This document shows positions 10,878-22,623 of a DNA stretch of 64,000 nucleotides, piece by piece. The stretch is from Diphasiastrum complanatum (lineage: Eukaryota > Streptophyta > Lycopodiopsida > Lycopodiales > Lycopodiaceae): the NCBI GenBank assembly GCA_029204225.1, contig CM055109.1:17913590-17977589 (forward strand), read 5' to 3'. The position numbers and the translations under genes were made by a program. The notes under the pieces are model-generated. The model was not told the origin of the DNA. It saw only the letters and a program-made list of their open reading frames with translations, and did no database searches. The stretch's first letter is position 1, and each line of letters opens with the position of its first letter.

Positions 10878-13800
10878 TCTCAACACACAATCAAGGTGCC
10901 ATAAGAGAAACCACAGTAGCTCATGCAAACCTGCTTTGAAATGTAGGCATACCTTCAGTACTAGTATGAAGATTATTTATTGTGGGAATATACAGGTGGC
11001 GAGCTCCTGGTTTACATACCTTTGCAACTAACTCCTGTGGGTGTATATTAACATATGGATCTGATGGATATCTTTATTTTGGCATTAATTATCTTCGTAG
11101 ATTGTGCTTCAAACTACTTAGTGAAAGATTATGTGGTCACTAGGACATCTTTATTTCTTTCAACTTTCAAGTCTAAGGTGCCAATTTTAAGTCACAAAGA
11201 TTTAACATTTAATGTCAGACTTTACTCGTCCTCATTCAATTCCCAGTAAGCTCTAGGCTCCAGATTTATTGAGCTTGTCTCACCCGAAGCATTGGCCTCA
11301 TCTACTTCATCTTTCTCAGTTGGATTCTTCCATTCAACAACTATAATTGATTACAAAGCTTCTTTCTCAAGCACGTAAAATGACCACTTTGTCATTCTTT
11401 AGTAATCTTGCTGATCAACTGCCTCATCTAATGTCAAGGTTTACTATGCATTTTAGACATGCCTTTTTTAGGATGTCGTTGAGTGTTATATCACCTGGAA
11501 AATTGGGTAAGGGAGGGAATGTTATTGCAATGTTCTTTTACAAGATGTGAAGCATTTTTCAAGTCTTTCGAAACTTCAACATTGCTTCCAAGTTTTTTTT
11601 TCATGTTATGCTTGTTTTCGAACTCTGAAAATCTCTTGGTTCTTTAACATTTTTACTCACACAAATGATATCCTGTGATTAAATGACTATTTTAGTCAAA
11701 CGGTATGGCATCATGTTGGATTGATGTCGTCCAAGGAACTTAGTTTTCAAAAGCTAATAAAACATCATAACAAGGAATGAAACTTTTTGAGGCTGCACTG
11801 CACTGATGGAAAACAGATGTAACATGATACATGACAATAAAGATACCTCCTGGCAAGATCAATGTCTTACTATAATTTTCTTGCTCCAGAGCATGTACAT
11901 AGACTTCTACCAAGTTTGGTGTTGAATATACATATGGAAGTTTGGTGGGAAAGGAACAAATTGATCTTCTAGGAGCCTACTCTAACAAGCATTGAATGTT
12001 ATGGACACTTTAAAAAACCTGAATGGGTTTTGCCACTCGTGAGAGATATTTCATAATTCTTGTATTCCTCTATATTTGTTGGGAATTGAATATCACCTTT
12101 TCCTAATAGCATAATACAAGAGGGTGATACTTGAGGATCACTTATCTACACGTATTTTTGAATTGAGTATCACCTTATTCAACAAGGAAAATTCAGTGTT
12201 TGGCATCACATGTAGCTAAGCAATCCGATTTTGTACAAATGGATTCTACACCGTTATCCATAATGGTGGTGATTTAAACTTTTGATGAACGTGAGCATGT
12301 TGTCTACTCCAAATCTCTTGCTTGTTTGATTTATGATGTTTGAGCATACATTCCAATTTAAATCTTATTGTAAATCACAAAAATAAACACACTAAGAAAT
12401 TCAAGAACAAGAAAAATACACAAGCATTATTGGAAAACTTATCTTATTTTAAATTCATAATAGATGGATAATGAACAAATTTGGAAATTGTGAATCTCTC
12501 ACCTATTCTCCTTGGTTTATAGAAAGAAAAGACATGTCCACATGTTAATGTCCAAGTTTGTACTTTATGGGTTCATGCTACAAGTTTTTATGAAATATTG
12601 ATTTTCTAGAAACACCTACTAACTGCAAATCACAAATACAAATGAATGTGATGGGAAAGTAAACCCATCAATCTCTTTTAAGATGAATTGTACAATCACG
12701 CTACCTACCGATCTTGCCAATTTTTACGATGTTTCGCTTATTACTTAGAGCTAGATTTCACGTTCTATATTGGGTATATCTTACACTATTTCGAGGCATT
12801 ATATTTGGGTAAAATATACTCAATATTGTGTCACATTTTCTTTCATCAATAGTTCAAATTATTTGGCTAGGATAAACTCTGTTTATAGATTCTCTACTTC
12901 AGAATCTATTGGTTTTATTCGTTTCTTTCTCGTGTTCGATTCTTGGACATTCCAAAAACATCAAGAACAGGGCTGTAAGGAGATATGCAAGAACTACACC
13001 ACAAATCCAGTCTGTTTAGTTTACCTGAATGCCGATTCCTACATTAATCCACAAACAAGAAATGAAATTAATCCACTCTACGAACCACAACCACACACAA
13101 AGGAGGGAAGGGCAAGACCATGAATGCATTCACTCAAGAAACAAGCATGATCAAGGAGCTCAATGGATGCACCAAAACTCGTGGAGACTCTTCTCATTTC
13201 AGCATGAAGTAGGTACATTTCACAAAAAAGCTCCTCTTCACAAAGAGGGAGTCTCTTAAATAAGAGAACTCCTTAGGTGGCATCCTAGTGGCATTTTCAC
13301 ATTACACAAATTACAAGTGGAATAATGCTCTCCACTAGAGGTCACCATCAAAAGGTGGCTCACTCTACTTTGCCTAGAAATTACAAGTGGAATAATGCTC
13401 TCCACTAGAGGTCACCATCAAAAGGTGGCTCACTCTACTTTGCCAAGAGGGGTCTACTTGCATTTATTACTTTGCCTAGAAATACTAGTTCCTACATGAT
13501 CATTCCATCTTCCGAGATTCACCATGAGGCTTACACAGTTCTTGCTTGTCATTACATTCCTTGGCTCTCAGTCCTTGTTCGTCTCATATTCTCAGAGACC
13601 TCCTCGGTCTAAGGTGAGAGGTGCTCTAGGGTAGCTCTGGTCGAGTATCTTGGGGATTCGTCAAAATCAGCCAACATCTTGCAAGAATTTTAGCTTGAGC
13701 TTGAATCTCCTAAAGAATCACAAACATGCTCCCACAATTGGTGTCAATTCCATGCCATTCACTTCGTAGACTTGAATTTATTTTGGCTCTATTTTGTTTT

Positions 13801-15002
13801 GGATTCTGGAAAGCACTAGCATCGAGATACTCAAAAGTTGAAGGAGGAATGGCTAAAGAGGAGGCCATGGAGGTTATCTTGCAACAAATTCCTAATCAAA
13901 TGAACGCTAATAGATCTCCACAGGAAGTTGAGAGAGCTAGTGGTACAGCCATTATAGCGGTTGATGTGAAAAAGAGACCAATTTACAATTGCATTTGTTG
14001 CAATCATGCCTTTTGGAGACTAAAATTTATTAGGTAGATACAAATTGATTTTTGCAATCAATGTTTATTGTTATTACTAAGATCTTACAAAATTTGTACA
14101 ACTTAATTAAATTCTTATTGGTAGGCTGTGCTTGACTTTAAATTCACACAAAAAAATTATACAATCTATTGAAATGAGTCATTTTTTGAACAGTCTATAA
14201 AAATACACTATCTTTTTAAACAATATGTAGAAATACACTATCTTGAACAAGCTGCCAATGTAGGTCACAACCTGCATCTTTGAACTTTATCTTTAATAAA
14301 GTCAAGACTTGCAAGTATACATAGCATCTTGAGCAAGCATCCACATCACAAGTCAAGGTCTGGACGATCTATTAACAATCTTGAGCAAACAATCAATCGA
14401 ACTTAAGTTTGCAGCATTGAAATCAATCTTGCAACAAATCGAGATTGTCATCCCCTTAAGGCCAATCTTAAAGCATCTTGGTGTCCTTTGGAACAAACAA
14501 CTCAAAATTGAGCCTTCATTATCCTGAATTTTCTCATGGCCCATCCAAATGATTTAGCATCTTACACGGCAGTGAACTCAAGGCAAAGCTCACAAATTAT
14601 TGAGTCTCATTTTGAGACCTCTTGACAACATGGCATACTTTTAGGTCAAGATGCCTTCTTCTACATTGTGCCCAATTTGATGCCACATCAAGTTGATATG
14701 CAGTATGCAAACTTCTACTTCACGAAGCCCTAAATCAATGCCCACCTCAAATTTGACTATCGCGTGAACTCTATGTGCCCTTACTCAAGATTCTAAACAT
14801 ACCTTGAGTTAAAACTCCAACAATCTTGAGTCCACCTAGATTCACACATGCCAATCAACTTGAGGGGGATTGAGCTACTTTTCTAGTCTGTATGCTAATT
14901 TTCACGTTCTTATCTAATCTAATTGTAGGAGATCACGACAACCAAAAATCATGGCAATTGTCCACATCAATTTGAAGATCTCTAATCTTTCAATTGATCC
15001 AT
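10878..15002. other. Intergenic spacer after the NFD4-like gene
   Basis: AT-rich DNA. No polyadenylation site can be placed with certainty after the stop at 10875-10877. Open frames at 12770-13123 and 13726-14037 have no recognisable domain. A purine run TTGAGGGGGATTGAG near 14863-14877 looks like the polypurine tract of a lost retroelement 3' end, but no LTR pair is visible. A 70-bp duplication is listed separately. Confidence 0.5.
13311..13444 (+). repeat. Tandem direct duplication, 70-bp period
   Basis: The unit 13311-13380 is followed head-to-tail by 13381-13444. The first 64 bases of both copies, from TTACAAGTGGAATAATGCTC through CTCTACTTTGCC, are identical by eye, so the duplication is young. 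Confidence 0.95.
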
Positions 15003-15714
15003 AAAGCAACATTTTAAATCATTTCTTATATTATAAATATAGTGAAAAAGTCAAAGTCACATAGGCTGTCTTATTCTAGATATAGCTCAATATCTAAGAT
15101 GCCTTTTCATTTAGTACATTTGGATGCGCATTGTACTAGTGCTTTGAGTAATGGTGGACCAAAGATGTATGTGACTTGCATTGATGACTTTAGTAGATAT
15201 TGTTGGATCTATCTTCTAAAGAGTAAGAATGAAGTTCTTGATGTTTTTCTCAAGTTTAAGAATGTTGTGGTGAGTCAATTCAACATGAATATCAAGTGCT
15301 TGAATTTGGCAAATGGAGATGATGGAGTGGAACAGAGAAAGAGCAAACTTTGTGAAAGAGCTAAAGCCATGAGGGTATCAAAATCTTCCTAAGTATTTTT
15401 GAGGTGAAGCTTTGATGTGTGCTGACTTTGTTTGCAATAGGTGGTCAAATGAAGACTTAGATGGTAAGAGTTCATTTGAGATTCTTTTTGGTAAGAAGCC
15501 AAGCATCAAGCATTTAAAGATCTTTGGAAGTACTTGCTATGTCAAATTATCTTCTAAATTCTCGAGGGGGACCTTTGTTGGCTATAGTGAACTAAGGGAA
15601 GCTTATAGAGTTTACATTCCTAACTCAAAGAAAGTTTACATATCTATGGATGTTGTCTTTGAAGACGAAAATGGAAAAGATGAATACAAAATGACGTCAC
15701 ATGTCATTTTATAG
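15003..15714 (+). mobile_element. Ty1/copia integrase fragment
   Basis: Copia integrase core and tail in the + direction. Visible are FHLVHLDAHCTSALSNGGPK and YVTCIDDFSRYCWIYLLKSK (15108-15230), then DGVEQRKSKLCERAKAM (about 15320-15370, the decayed 'QNGVAERKNR' block), a stop and frameshift near 15390-15412, and FEILFGKKPSIKHLKIFGST (15475-15534) with SKFSRGTFVGYSE. About 90 bp holding the third catalytic position (Glu) region has been deleted between NLANGD and DGVEQ. Gag, protease, RT and LTRs are absent. Confidence 0.85.
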
Positions 15715-16479
15715 ACAAGGCTAGGGTTAGGATTTGGGACCCGAAACCATGTGCCATAACAACTTGACTTTATAAAAATGTTCATAATAAATTCGTATTT
15801 ACTGCTTGGATCCCTTTCACTTTGGGCCCATTTTGAGAGCTAGTCTACCATTAATTCTTGCACCTTTGGCTTGCGAGTATAATGCACTATCATACATTGA
15901 GCAAAAGAACTGTTACTTGTCTATATTACCAAAATCAAATATACAACAATGATCTTTTGAGCATTGTCTATTTCTCATATCAACGTGTTGGTGCAAGAGA
16001 GGTATTCTCTCTCACGAATAGAAACTAGCTACTGCTAATTATGTAAGTATGAGTGTGGTGATGTGTGTTTGCTACTGCATGACTAACACTCATCCACTAC
16101 TTCCACACACACTATGGGTATCTGTATCCGACTTCCAGTATATATCATGTTGGGTCTAATTACAAGATCTGATTAGCTAAGCATTACAAGATAGTTTAAG
16201 CTAAAACATTAGCTAACTACATCTTGCTACTTTGCTTAACTACAAGGACTTAACGGCTGAGTCGTGACATTCAAACTGTCACGCTCGTCGAGCCTTGATC
16301 TCAAAGTCGACGTTTGACGTGGCTAGTCTCGAAGTCGACTTGCTCGACTTTTGGCTGAGTCAGGGACTTTGGGCTTTGGCTGGTTTGCCTTCGTTGCCTT
16401 CAAGGACTTCGGCCTTTAGCCACTTCGGCTGAGTCTTGTCTTCAGCATCGTCGATGAGTTCGGTTGGAATTGGTGCCTT
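15715..16479. other. Spacer with possible LTR remains of the adjacent minus-strand copia
   Basis: No coding sequence. A TGTTGGTGC start at about 15986, and a stretch (16255-16540) rich in repeated GACTT and GGCTGAGTC words, could be LTR sequence of the minus-strand element that follows. No second copy is present to prove it. Confidence 0.35.
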
Positions 16480-17516
16480 GGCAATTCGTCGACGTCGGGG
16501 ACTTCGGCTGAGTCGATGACTTCGGTTGAGTCGGTTGTTGCCTATATAGAAATCCCGTGTATTTCTGTAGGTAATGGCTCACAAGCTAAAAGCGCTTTGT
16601 GGGTAGAAACATTGAGTTTCTTCAGCTCCCTGTCAAATCGTGGTAGCCTCTGTCTTTCAAACATTGTCTTATCTAGAGGCTTTGTAAAGATGTCGGCCAC
16701 CATCTGGTTGATTGGAATGAAAATTGTCTACAACTCGTTTCTCTCAACCAGATCCCTGAACAAATAATACTTATTAGTAATGTGTTTCGTTCTTGACCAA
16801 CAAGTGTGTTTGATGAACACGTGTCTTTCAATGGAGGGTCTTGGTCCTTAACCGAATATGGCCGTAACAATAGGAGTATTCACTCCCTTGCAATCTGTCA
16901 TGCCGAAATCATCCATGATCTTCTGAATGTATCTTGATTGGTGTACATATAATTTTCCACCTTCATGATCTTTGTCAATCTGCAAACCCATGTAGCATTT
17001 TGCTTCTCCTAGGTTATTTCAAAGTGCTTTGAAATATCCTACTTCACCTGTGCAATTAGATTGTTGTTCCTTGACAGGATCAGTGTGTCGTCCACATTGA
17101 CATCGATGATGATGATTTCTTCATCTATGACATTTACATAAACATTGTAATTGACCATCAGGGGTTGAAAGCCCAAGGAATTGAGAGCTTGATCCTTTTT
17201 CTTGTCATGCTGCCTGGCAGATTGTTTGAGTCCATAAATGCTTCTCTGCATTTTGCAGGCATAGTCAGGAAATGACTCACAGGTAAAACTTGGTGGCTGG
17301 TCCATATAGACTTCTTCCTTCAGATCACCATGCAGATGTTGTCTTCTCGTCTACAATATGGATTTTCATAGTGTAGGCTGCTGCATAAGCAAATAAAATT
17401 CGTATAGATGTATGCTTGACTACCGGAGAAAAAAGTTTTGGTGTAGTCAATACTAAAGGTGGGCGAATATTTATTACTTTAATCGTCGATGGTAAATCTG
17501 ACTCTATTCTACTCAC
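16480..17516 (-). mobile_element. Ty1/copia RT and RNase H C-terminus, internally deleted
   Basis: Read on the minus strand. RT start VVKHTSIRILFAYAAAYTMK (about 17365-17425); MQRSIYGLKQSARQHDKKK (about 17190-17250); the catalytic region IIDVNVDDTLILSRN (about 17065-17110, VDD retained); then LGEAKCYMGLQIDKDHEGG (about 16960-17015). After this the middle of RNase H is gone and the frame resumes near KHITNKYYLFRDLVERNEL. The end VADIFTKPLDKTMFERQR (about 16650-16705) is the normal copia C-terminal block. Frameshifts and the deletion make it inactive. Confidence 0.85.
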
Positions 17517-18967
17517 TAGAAAACTAGCAAGTAATAATTCTTACAAAAAGTTGAAGGACAACTAAAGGGCGAGTGAAAAACATGTATGATGAAAGAAATT
17601 AAAAAAAAATACAAATAAAAAAACACACAAACTGGAGTATTGAATATCCACATCAAGGATCTGAATCCTATGAATCGGGCAAGGACTTAATAGCATGAGT
17701 TTTGTTTCAAGGCAATTTAAATTTGTTTGTAAGTGCTACCATTTTCATGTCATTGATTCTAATAGCATCATGTTAAGTGCTACTAGTGTTGACATTCAAT
17801 TATATCATTTTTTAATCAAGGCAATTTTGATATATATCTGGAAGATCTTCAAACAAAATAGATCACTTGGCTAGACAAAAAAAAATGATTGAGATGACTT
17901 CATAAATATAGGACAACATGAACATATAGAGTCTTCTATTCATTTTTTATTAATGATTATTTTCAAATATGATTTGTCTTTTTATGTGTAGGATGGATGG
18001 TATAAGCATTCTATCATTTTAGTTTATGTAATTTAGTCACAACATGCACTTTTAATATCGTAGTACCATGTTGGACAATTCAATCATTGTTCGATAGTGT
18101 GGCAATGTTGACTTGTTTTTCACACATGATGGTGCAAACTCAATGGCTATGTGTGTTTTGCATCAAATTGCTTTCATTATAGTTCAACCACACCATTTTT
18201 TACATCTCTCACAAAGTCAAAGAGGCTTCATTACACAAAATAAAAAGAAAGGATTATTATAGGATGAAAAGCTATTTCTTTTATTAATTTTTTTCCCATC
18301 ACTTGATTCTTATAAATATATTTATAATTGGAGTTTTTTTTTAACATTTTCAAATGAGAAAAATCCAATTACGTCAACATACATTAGATAATAATTTCTT
18401 ACTTTGAATGCTCTTTATGCAATAGAATCATTTTTTTTGGTCTCCTACAATTGCTAGTTGTTTAAGATGGAGTTGATTCTATAGTTGAGAAGACCTAATG
18501 ACTTTTCGTCTATAGGCTCACATGCATCGTTATGCCCAGACATCACAATTAAATACTATAGCACAAGCTCATACTAGGAAGATATGCTTTGCGTATTTTA
18601 TTGCATTAGAAGAGTTTCAAGTTATAATGTGACCTTTCAAATTCTTTTCTTTGATTTCATCTATGATTTGGTCAACGAAAATGCATAGTTTTGAAATCTA
18701 CATAACAAAGCTCACATAAATAGGAAAATCAAAATGTACTTTGAGAAGTTTTGAAATTGCTAACAGACAACATGTAGGCATTCCATTAATTTACTCTTCA
18801 TATCCTGAATGTGCTAAATATGTCCGACGAAGATATCTCATGATAGAATGTTGAATTGTACTAATTAATACAATGGAAAATGACTAACCACACTGGTTAA
18901 CATCATAGATTGACAATAAGTAGAATAACTAGATGTTGTTATTGTGACTATGTCCTATGGTCACAAC
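17517..18967. other. AT-rich spacer between retroelements
   Basis: Low-GC sequence with many homopolymer A and T runs. No open frame of note, LTR or repeat array was recognised. Confidence 0.5.
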
Positions 18968-19382
18968 CGTTGGATTATTCTACTATCGGGAGTGCTTCAT
19001 CTGAATAATCGATCTTTAATCTACATCCATTTCATTATCCAATTCTGCAGTTTTATTCGTGTTTCTCCACAATCTGCAGAAATACTCGGGAATCGCTCAA
19101 CAGGAGGCTTCGACATATTGGATGACTTCGACGAAAGTCGAAGGAGTTAAACATGTCGAAGGATGACAATTATTGTTTTGCCTGATATGAAGCTAAAGAC
19201 TTGCCCTAACTACTTGCAAGTGAATTTTTGGGAAGTCCTAATTGGATGGATGACAGCGCATTACAATTGCGATGTACGACCTAATTAGTTGTCCTACCGG
19301 ATGAGCTTAACCTACTTTAGTATAAATAGTTGATCGCTAAAACTTCCACACTCTCTGAAAAGTTTCTTTTTCAGAGCTCTAT
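18968..19382 (+). repeat. Left (5') LTR of copia element A
   Basis: Aligns by eye along its length with 24500-24912, starting CGTTGGATTATTCTAC where the right copy has the canonical TGTTGGATTA. It contains a TATAAATAG box near 19321. The 3' boundary is uncertain because the copies stop matching after about 19382. Scattered differences show an old insertion. Confidence 0.85.
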
Positions 19383-19738
19383 TGGAGTTTTGCTATTAGC
19401 GCTTACTGCTTACCAGCGGATGCATATCAGACAGAGTTTTCAGTTACTCATAGAGAGTTTAGAGCACGCAGCTTTCATTAGCTATTGCTTTGTGCTCTCA
19501 TCATCTAATTTGTACATGCTACTTATTGAATCAATCTATCTTCTTATTGCATTAGCACTTTAGTACTAATGATTTCAAAGTTACTTGCTAAAATATTGAA
19601 CGTAACTTTTGTCATTATAGCTTTGTTTTTGTATTGATAGGCATACTCATGCATTAGGAAAGAAGGCTCATCCCGCTGCTGCGCATTCAATAATTCATTC
19701 ATAGTCTTTGACTTATCAAATTGTCATTCCTTCTTCCA

Positions 19739-19798
19739 GGCTTGGCATCCAAAGTTTCTTTGGTCCCAGGTTCGAGCCTCCCCTTGGAAACCAAGAAG
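19739..19798 (+). mobile_element. SINE-like 60-bp insertion with 14-bp target-site duplications
   Basis: A 60-bp segment is flanked by identical copies of CATTCCTTCTTCCA (19725-19738 and 19799-19812). Inside is CCCAGGTTCGAGCCTCCCC, which fits the RNA polymerase III B box (GGTTCGANNC) of tRNA-derived SINEs, but no good A box. The flanking repeats and B box together support a 5'-truncated SINE inserted in copia element A between LTR and gag. The short length leaves room for chance. Confidence 0.6.
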
Positions 19799-19821
19799 CA
19801 TTCCTTCTTCCAACATAGCTC

Positions 19822-20110
19822 ACTTATGATGTGAGGGACGTGACTTCCAAGTTGCATCTCAAAAGAAAATTCTTCACACTCAAGATGTTGAATGGTGATT
19901 CACTTCATAATCACGTTAACCAGTTTAAGAATCTCTTGCAACATATGGCAGTTCTCAGATCAACCATCGACAATCAAGACGCAATTATGACATTGCTTTC
20001 AAGCTTGTCTTCTACATATGAAAACTGGGTGATGATCATATTGACATACTCATATTTATCTCTCACTAGAGTTATCACCATGTTTGAAGAAACAAAGTGT
20101 TTCTGAATAC
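19822..20110 (+). pseudogene. Copia element A gag fragment (UBN2-type), upstream half
   Basis: Encodes the typical copia Gag segment: DVTSKLHLKRKFFTLKM, then LHNHVNQFKNLLQHMAVL, and LLSSLSSTYENWV. The frame is lost at about 20105, where the nested element begins. The matching downstream half (zinc knuckle) is at 22624. Confidence 0.8.
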
Positions 20111-21073
20111 AAAGCCTTGCTAGCTTACGGCCCCTCGCCTGACGAACATGTTCGCAAACTCGAACATCTGAAGACACAAAACACGAAGAGTTTCGTGAAC
20201 ACAAAAGTCAACGAAGACGAAGACCAACACTTCGCAAACATGAATGATCCACGAACGAGATTCCCTTGCGGTTCTATACGAGAGAAAGGCGGACGAGGTA
20301 AACGAAACCCGTTCTCTCCTCATGCTCCAAGGAGTACCACCAGAGATCACGCAAGTACCAGAAGTACAAAGATCTGACCAAATGGCATGACGTCAGCAGA
20401 TACTCCCTAGGTCGTGGCTAAGTTGCCACTCTTGTAATTCTTTGGTTAGTTGTAGATGGTTAATCACTCTAATCTTAGATTTGCATAAAGAGACTGTACT
20501 TACTGAATAATACTTGACATATATCAATAGGATGCACAGTGTGTAACCAAGTAAAAAGAACAAGAAGAAGTCTGATGCTAGTAAGCAATCAAGACGAACA
20601 CAGACAGAAGCTCTGCCTGCGTGCGAGAAGATATTTCTATCTAGGATCAGAAGATCCAATTGTCCGCTAGTGAAGCGAGATTACTACTCGTGAGAGAGCC
20701 ATGCTTCTCTCATGCCAACGCACTACGTGGATTTGCATGCAGTGCCCTGAAGAAATCAGAGAAAATCAATATAGATTATTTTTTTGGTTGTGTCTGATCC
20801 TGGATGTCGAATGCTTATGCTGTTTATTTTTAATATGTCTAAGTTTTTCTTGCTTCCTTTGAATTCTGCACCTCGGTTGAAATGAAGTCAAATGCTAATT
20901 TTATGAACATAGATCAGTAGTACCTGACTACCCTCTGGAGGATTGTAGGAGTGTTTCAGCTGGCAGTGTCCAGCGAACGCATTTGAACTCCATCCGAATC
21001 TCGAAAGAAAGTCGCGAATTTTCTTCTCACGATTCTCATCATTCGTATCGGAGCACCGCTCGACTCCCAATAG

Positions 21074-21086
21074 TGGTATCAAAGCC
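21074..21086 (+). other. Primer-binding site of copia element B
   Basis: TGGTATCAAAGCC closely matches the plant initiator-tRNA-Met primer site TGGTATCAGAGCC and lies about 180 bp before gag, as expected just downstream of a 5' LTR. Confidence 0.75.
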
Positions 21087-21257
21087 ACCCTATCATATTT
21101 GACATAGCCGAGAAGCTAGCAAATCCAGGAGGCCAAGCATTCAGACAATCAACCAAACGACAAGAAAAACATACTTCAAGAAGCAATGGCTTAAATCAGC
21201 AACATGCAGAACAAGATCTGCACTATACTTAATTCTTTAGGATCTAACTTTCTAGCC

Positions 21258-21806
21258 TAGAAAGTTAAGACATCTTTGATACTCAAGGGCGAAGGACTCT
21301 TCCCCTGGGTGGATGGCACATAAGAAATGCCTACGACAACAGGCAAGGAGCTACGTGAATGGAGGGAGAAAAACAACAAGGCAGTAGCTTTGTTATCATC
21401 TTCCATCGAAGATAGCCTCACACTTGACCTGGCTACACTCTCCAAAGCTAAGGAGATGTGGGATACACTACTCACAAGATTTCAGATGAAATCAAGAAGT
21501 CAGATTATGATGTTGGAAGATCAGCTGACAAATATGCAGTGGGATGGAAAAGACCTCACCTCTTTCGTGAGAAAAATGAAAGATCTGTTTCTATCACTAC
21601 ACCACTCAGGAGCAGAGAATGCAGTATCAGCTGAGAAGCAGCTCACATATATGTTGAGAGCCTTACCCAGATCTTTCCAGACGACACGAACCCTACTCGT
21701 GAAAGATCCTACCATGAACCTCAAAAAGGCAATTGTCGAAATTCGAGAACAAGTCAAGGCCAGAGAGCATCTTGATCACAAAGATAATTTTGACCAGACA
21801 CTCTAG
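21258..21806 (+). pseudogene. Copia element B gag (UBN2-type)
   Basis: GEGLFPWVDGT (before a stop at 21321-21323) and the open frame 21327-21806 form a copia Gag: EWREKNNKAVALLSSSIEDS, AKEMWDTLLTRFQMKSRSQI, and LPRSFQTTRTLLVKDPTMNL. One stop, plus a frame change before the zinc knuckles, break it. It would have formed virus-like particles around the element RNA. Confidence 0.85.
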
Positions 21807-21939
21807 GGCAACAGAGAAAAATCAAAGAAATAGTTCAAGCCTAAGAGGGAGTCGAATCAGAGGCGGGATCATGACCAACAAGCAGAGGGGACCAACAAAA
21901 GCAACTGGAAGACCAAAGGGAGGTCAAAGTGACAAGATG

Positions 21940-22463
21940 CCGACAAGAAGACCTACACGAGATGCAGAAGAGACGGGCATATAGTAGATACCTGCTGGCT
22001 CAATCCCAAGATTGAGTGTATCCATTGCCATAAGAAGGGTCATGCAGCCATGGATTGCCGCAAGAACCCAAGAAACAGATCAGCACAGAACATACAGGAG
22101 AACGATAATAGTTCTTCCTATGTCGAGGAGCCCGAGAGCTCGAAGATGGGTGAAGAAAGAACGAACAAAAGTTGTTCGACCGCCTACATCTGTGAAGATG
22201 CGTGTGCAGCATCAATGTCTGACACACACGAGGTGATCCTGGATTTAGGAGCGTCGCACTTTGTGACATCAAGACGAATCATGTCTGATTTCAGAAGTGT
22301 AGATCCCTCAAGATTCATAGTTCTTGGAGATGGATCTAGACACCAAGTGAATGGTATTGGTTCACTCTGGCTCAACACCAACGACAGAGACAGACGACTC
22401 GAAGACGCTCTATTCGTGCCCACTCTGCATCAAGACTTGCTCTCTGTAGCAAGAGGAAGATAA
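21940..22463 (+). pseudogene. Copia element B zinc knuckles and aspartic protease
   Basis: The first knuckle (TRCRRDGHIVDTC) has lost its first Cys. The second, CIHCHKKGHAAMDC (about 22018-22059), is a perfect CX2CX4HX4C. The protease block ILDLGASHFVTS (about 22237-22272) has Asp retained but Leu where the active site usually has Ser or Thr (D-L-G-A). The frame stays open from 22050 to the TAA ending at 22463. Confidence 0.8.
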
Positions 22464-22623
22464 TCGAAGAAGTCAAGACACCTCTTCAACTTTATCATCT
22501 CACACTCTATATGTCAACAAAGGCTCAAAATGATAGAAGGAAAAAAGCTCTAAGCAGTCTGCATCAAATCAAAAATCGGCACAAAGTCAAGAACAATTAT
22601 CAAATCCATAGTCGAAAAAGAAA

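Larger units (their letters stand above)
20118..22540 (+). mobile_element. Nested Ty1/copia element B, 3'-truncated
   Basis: Inserted within the gag of element A. An LTR-like, non-coding stretch (about 20118-21070) is followed by a primer-binding site at 21074-21086, then gag, two zinc knuckles and a protease. It ends about 22463-22540, before integrase, RT or a 3' LTR. Its gag is of a different copia lineage from that of element A: the sequence around the knuckle and protease is not shared. The exact ends were not determined; no target duplication was recognised. Confidence 0.7.

Noticed and set aside
13726-14037. 103-codon open frame
   Set aside because: No domain recognised and no splice-compatible partners. 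It could be retroelement leader sequence, but nothing supports a gene.
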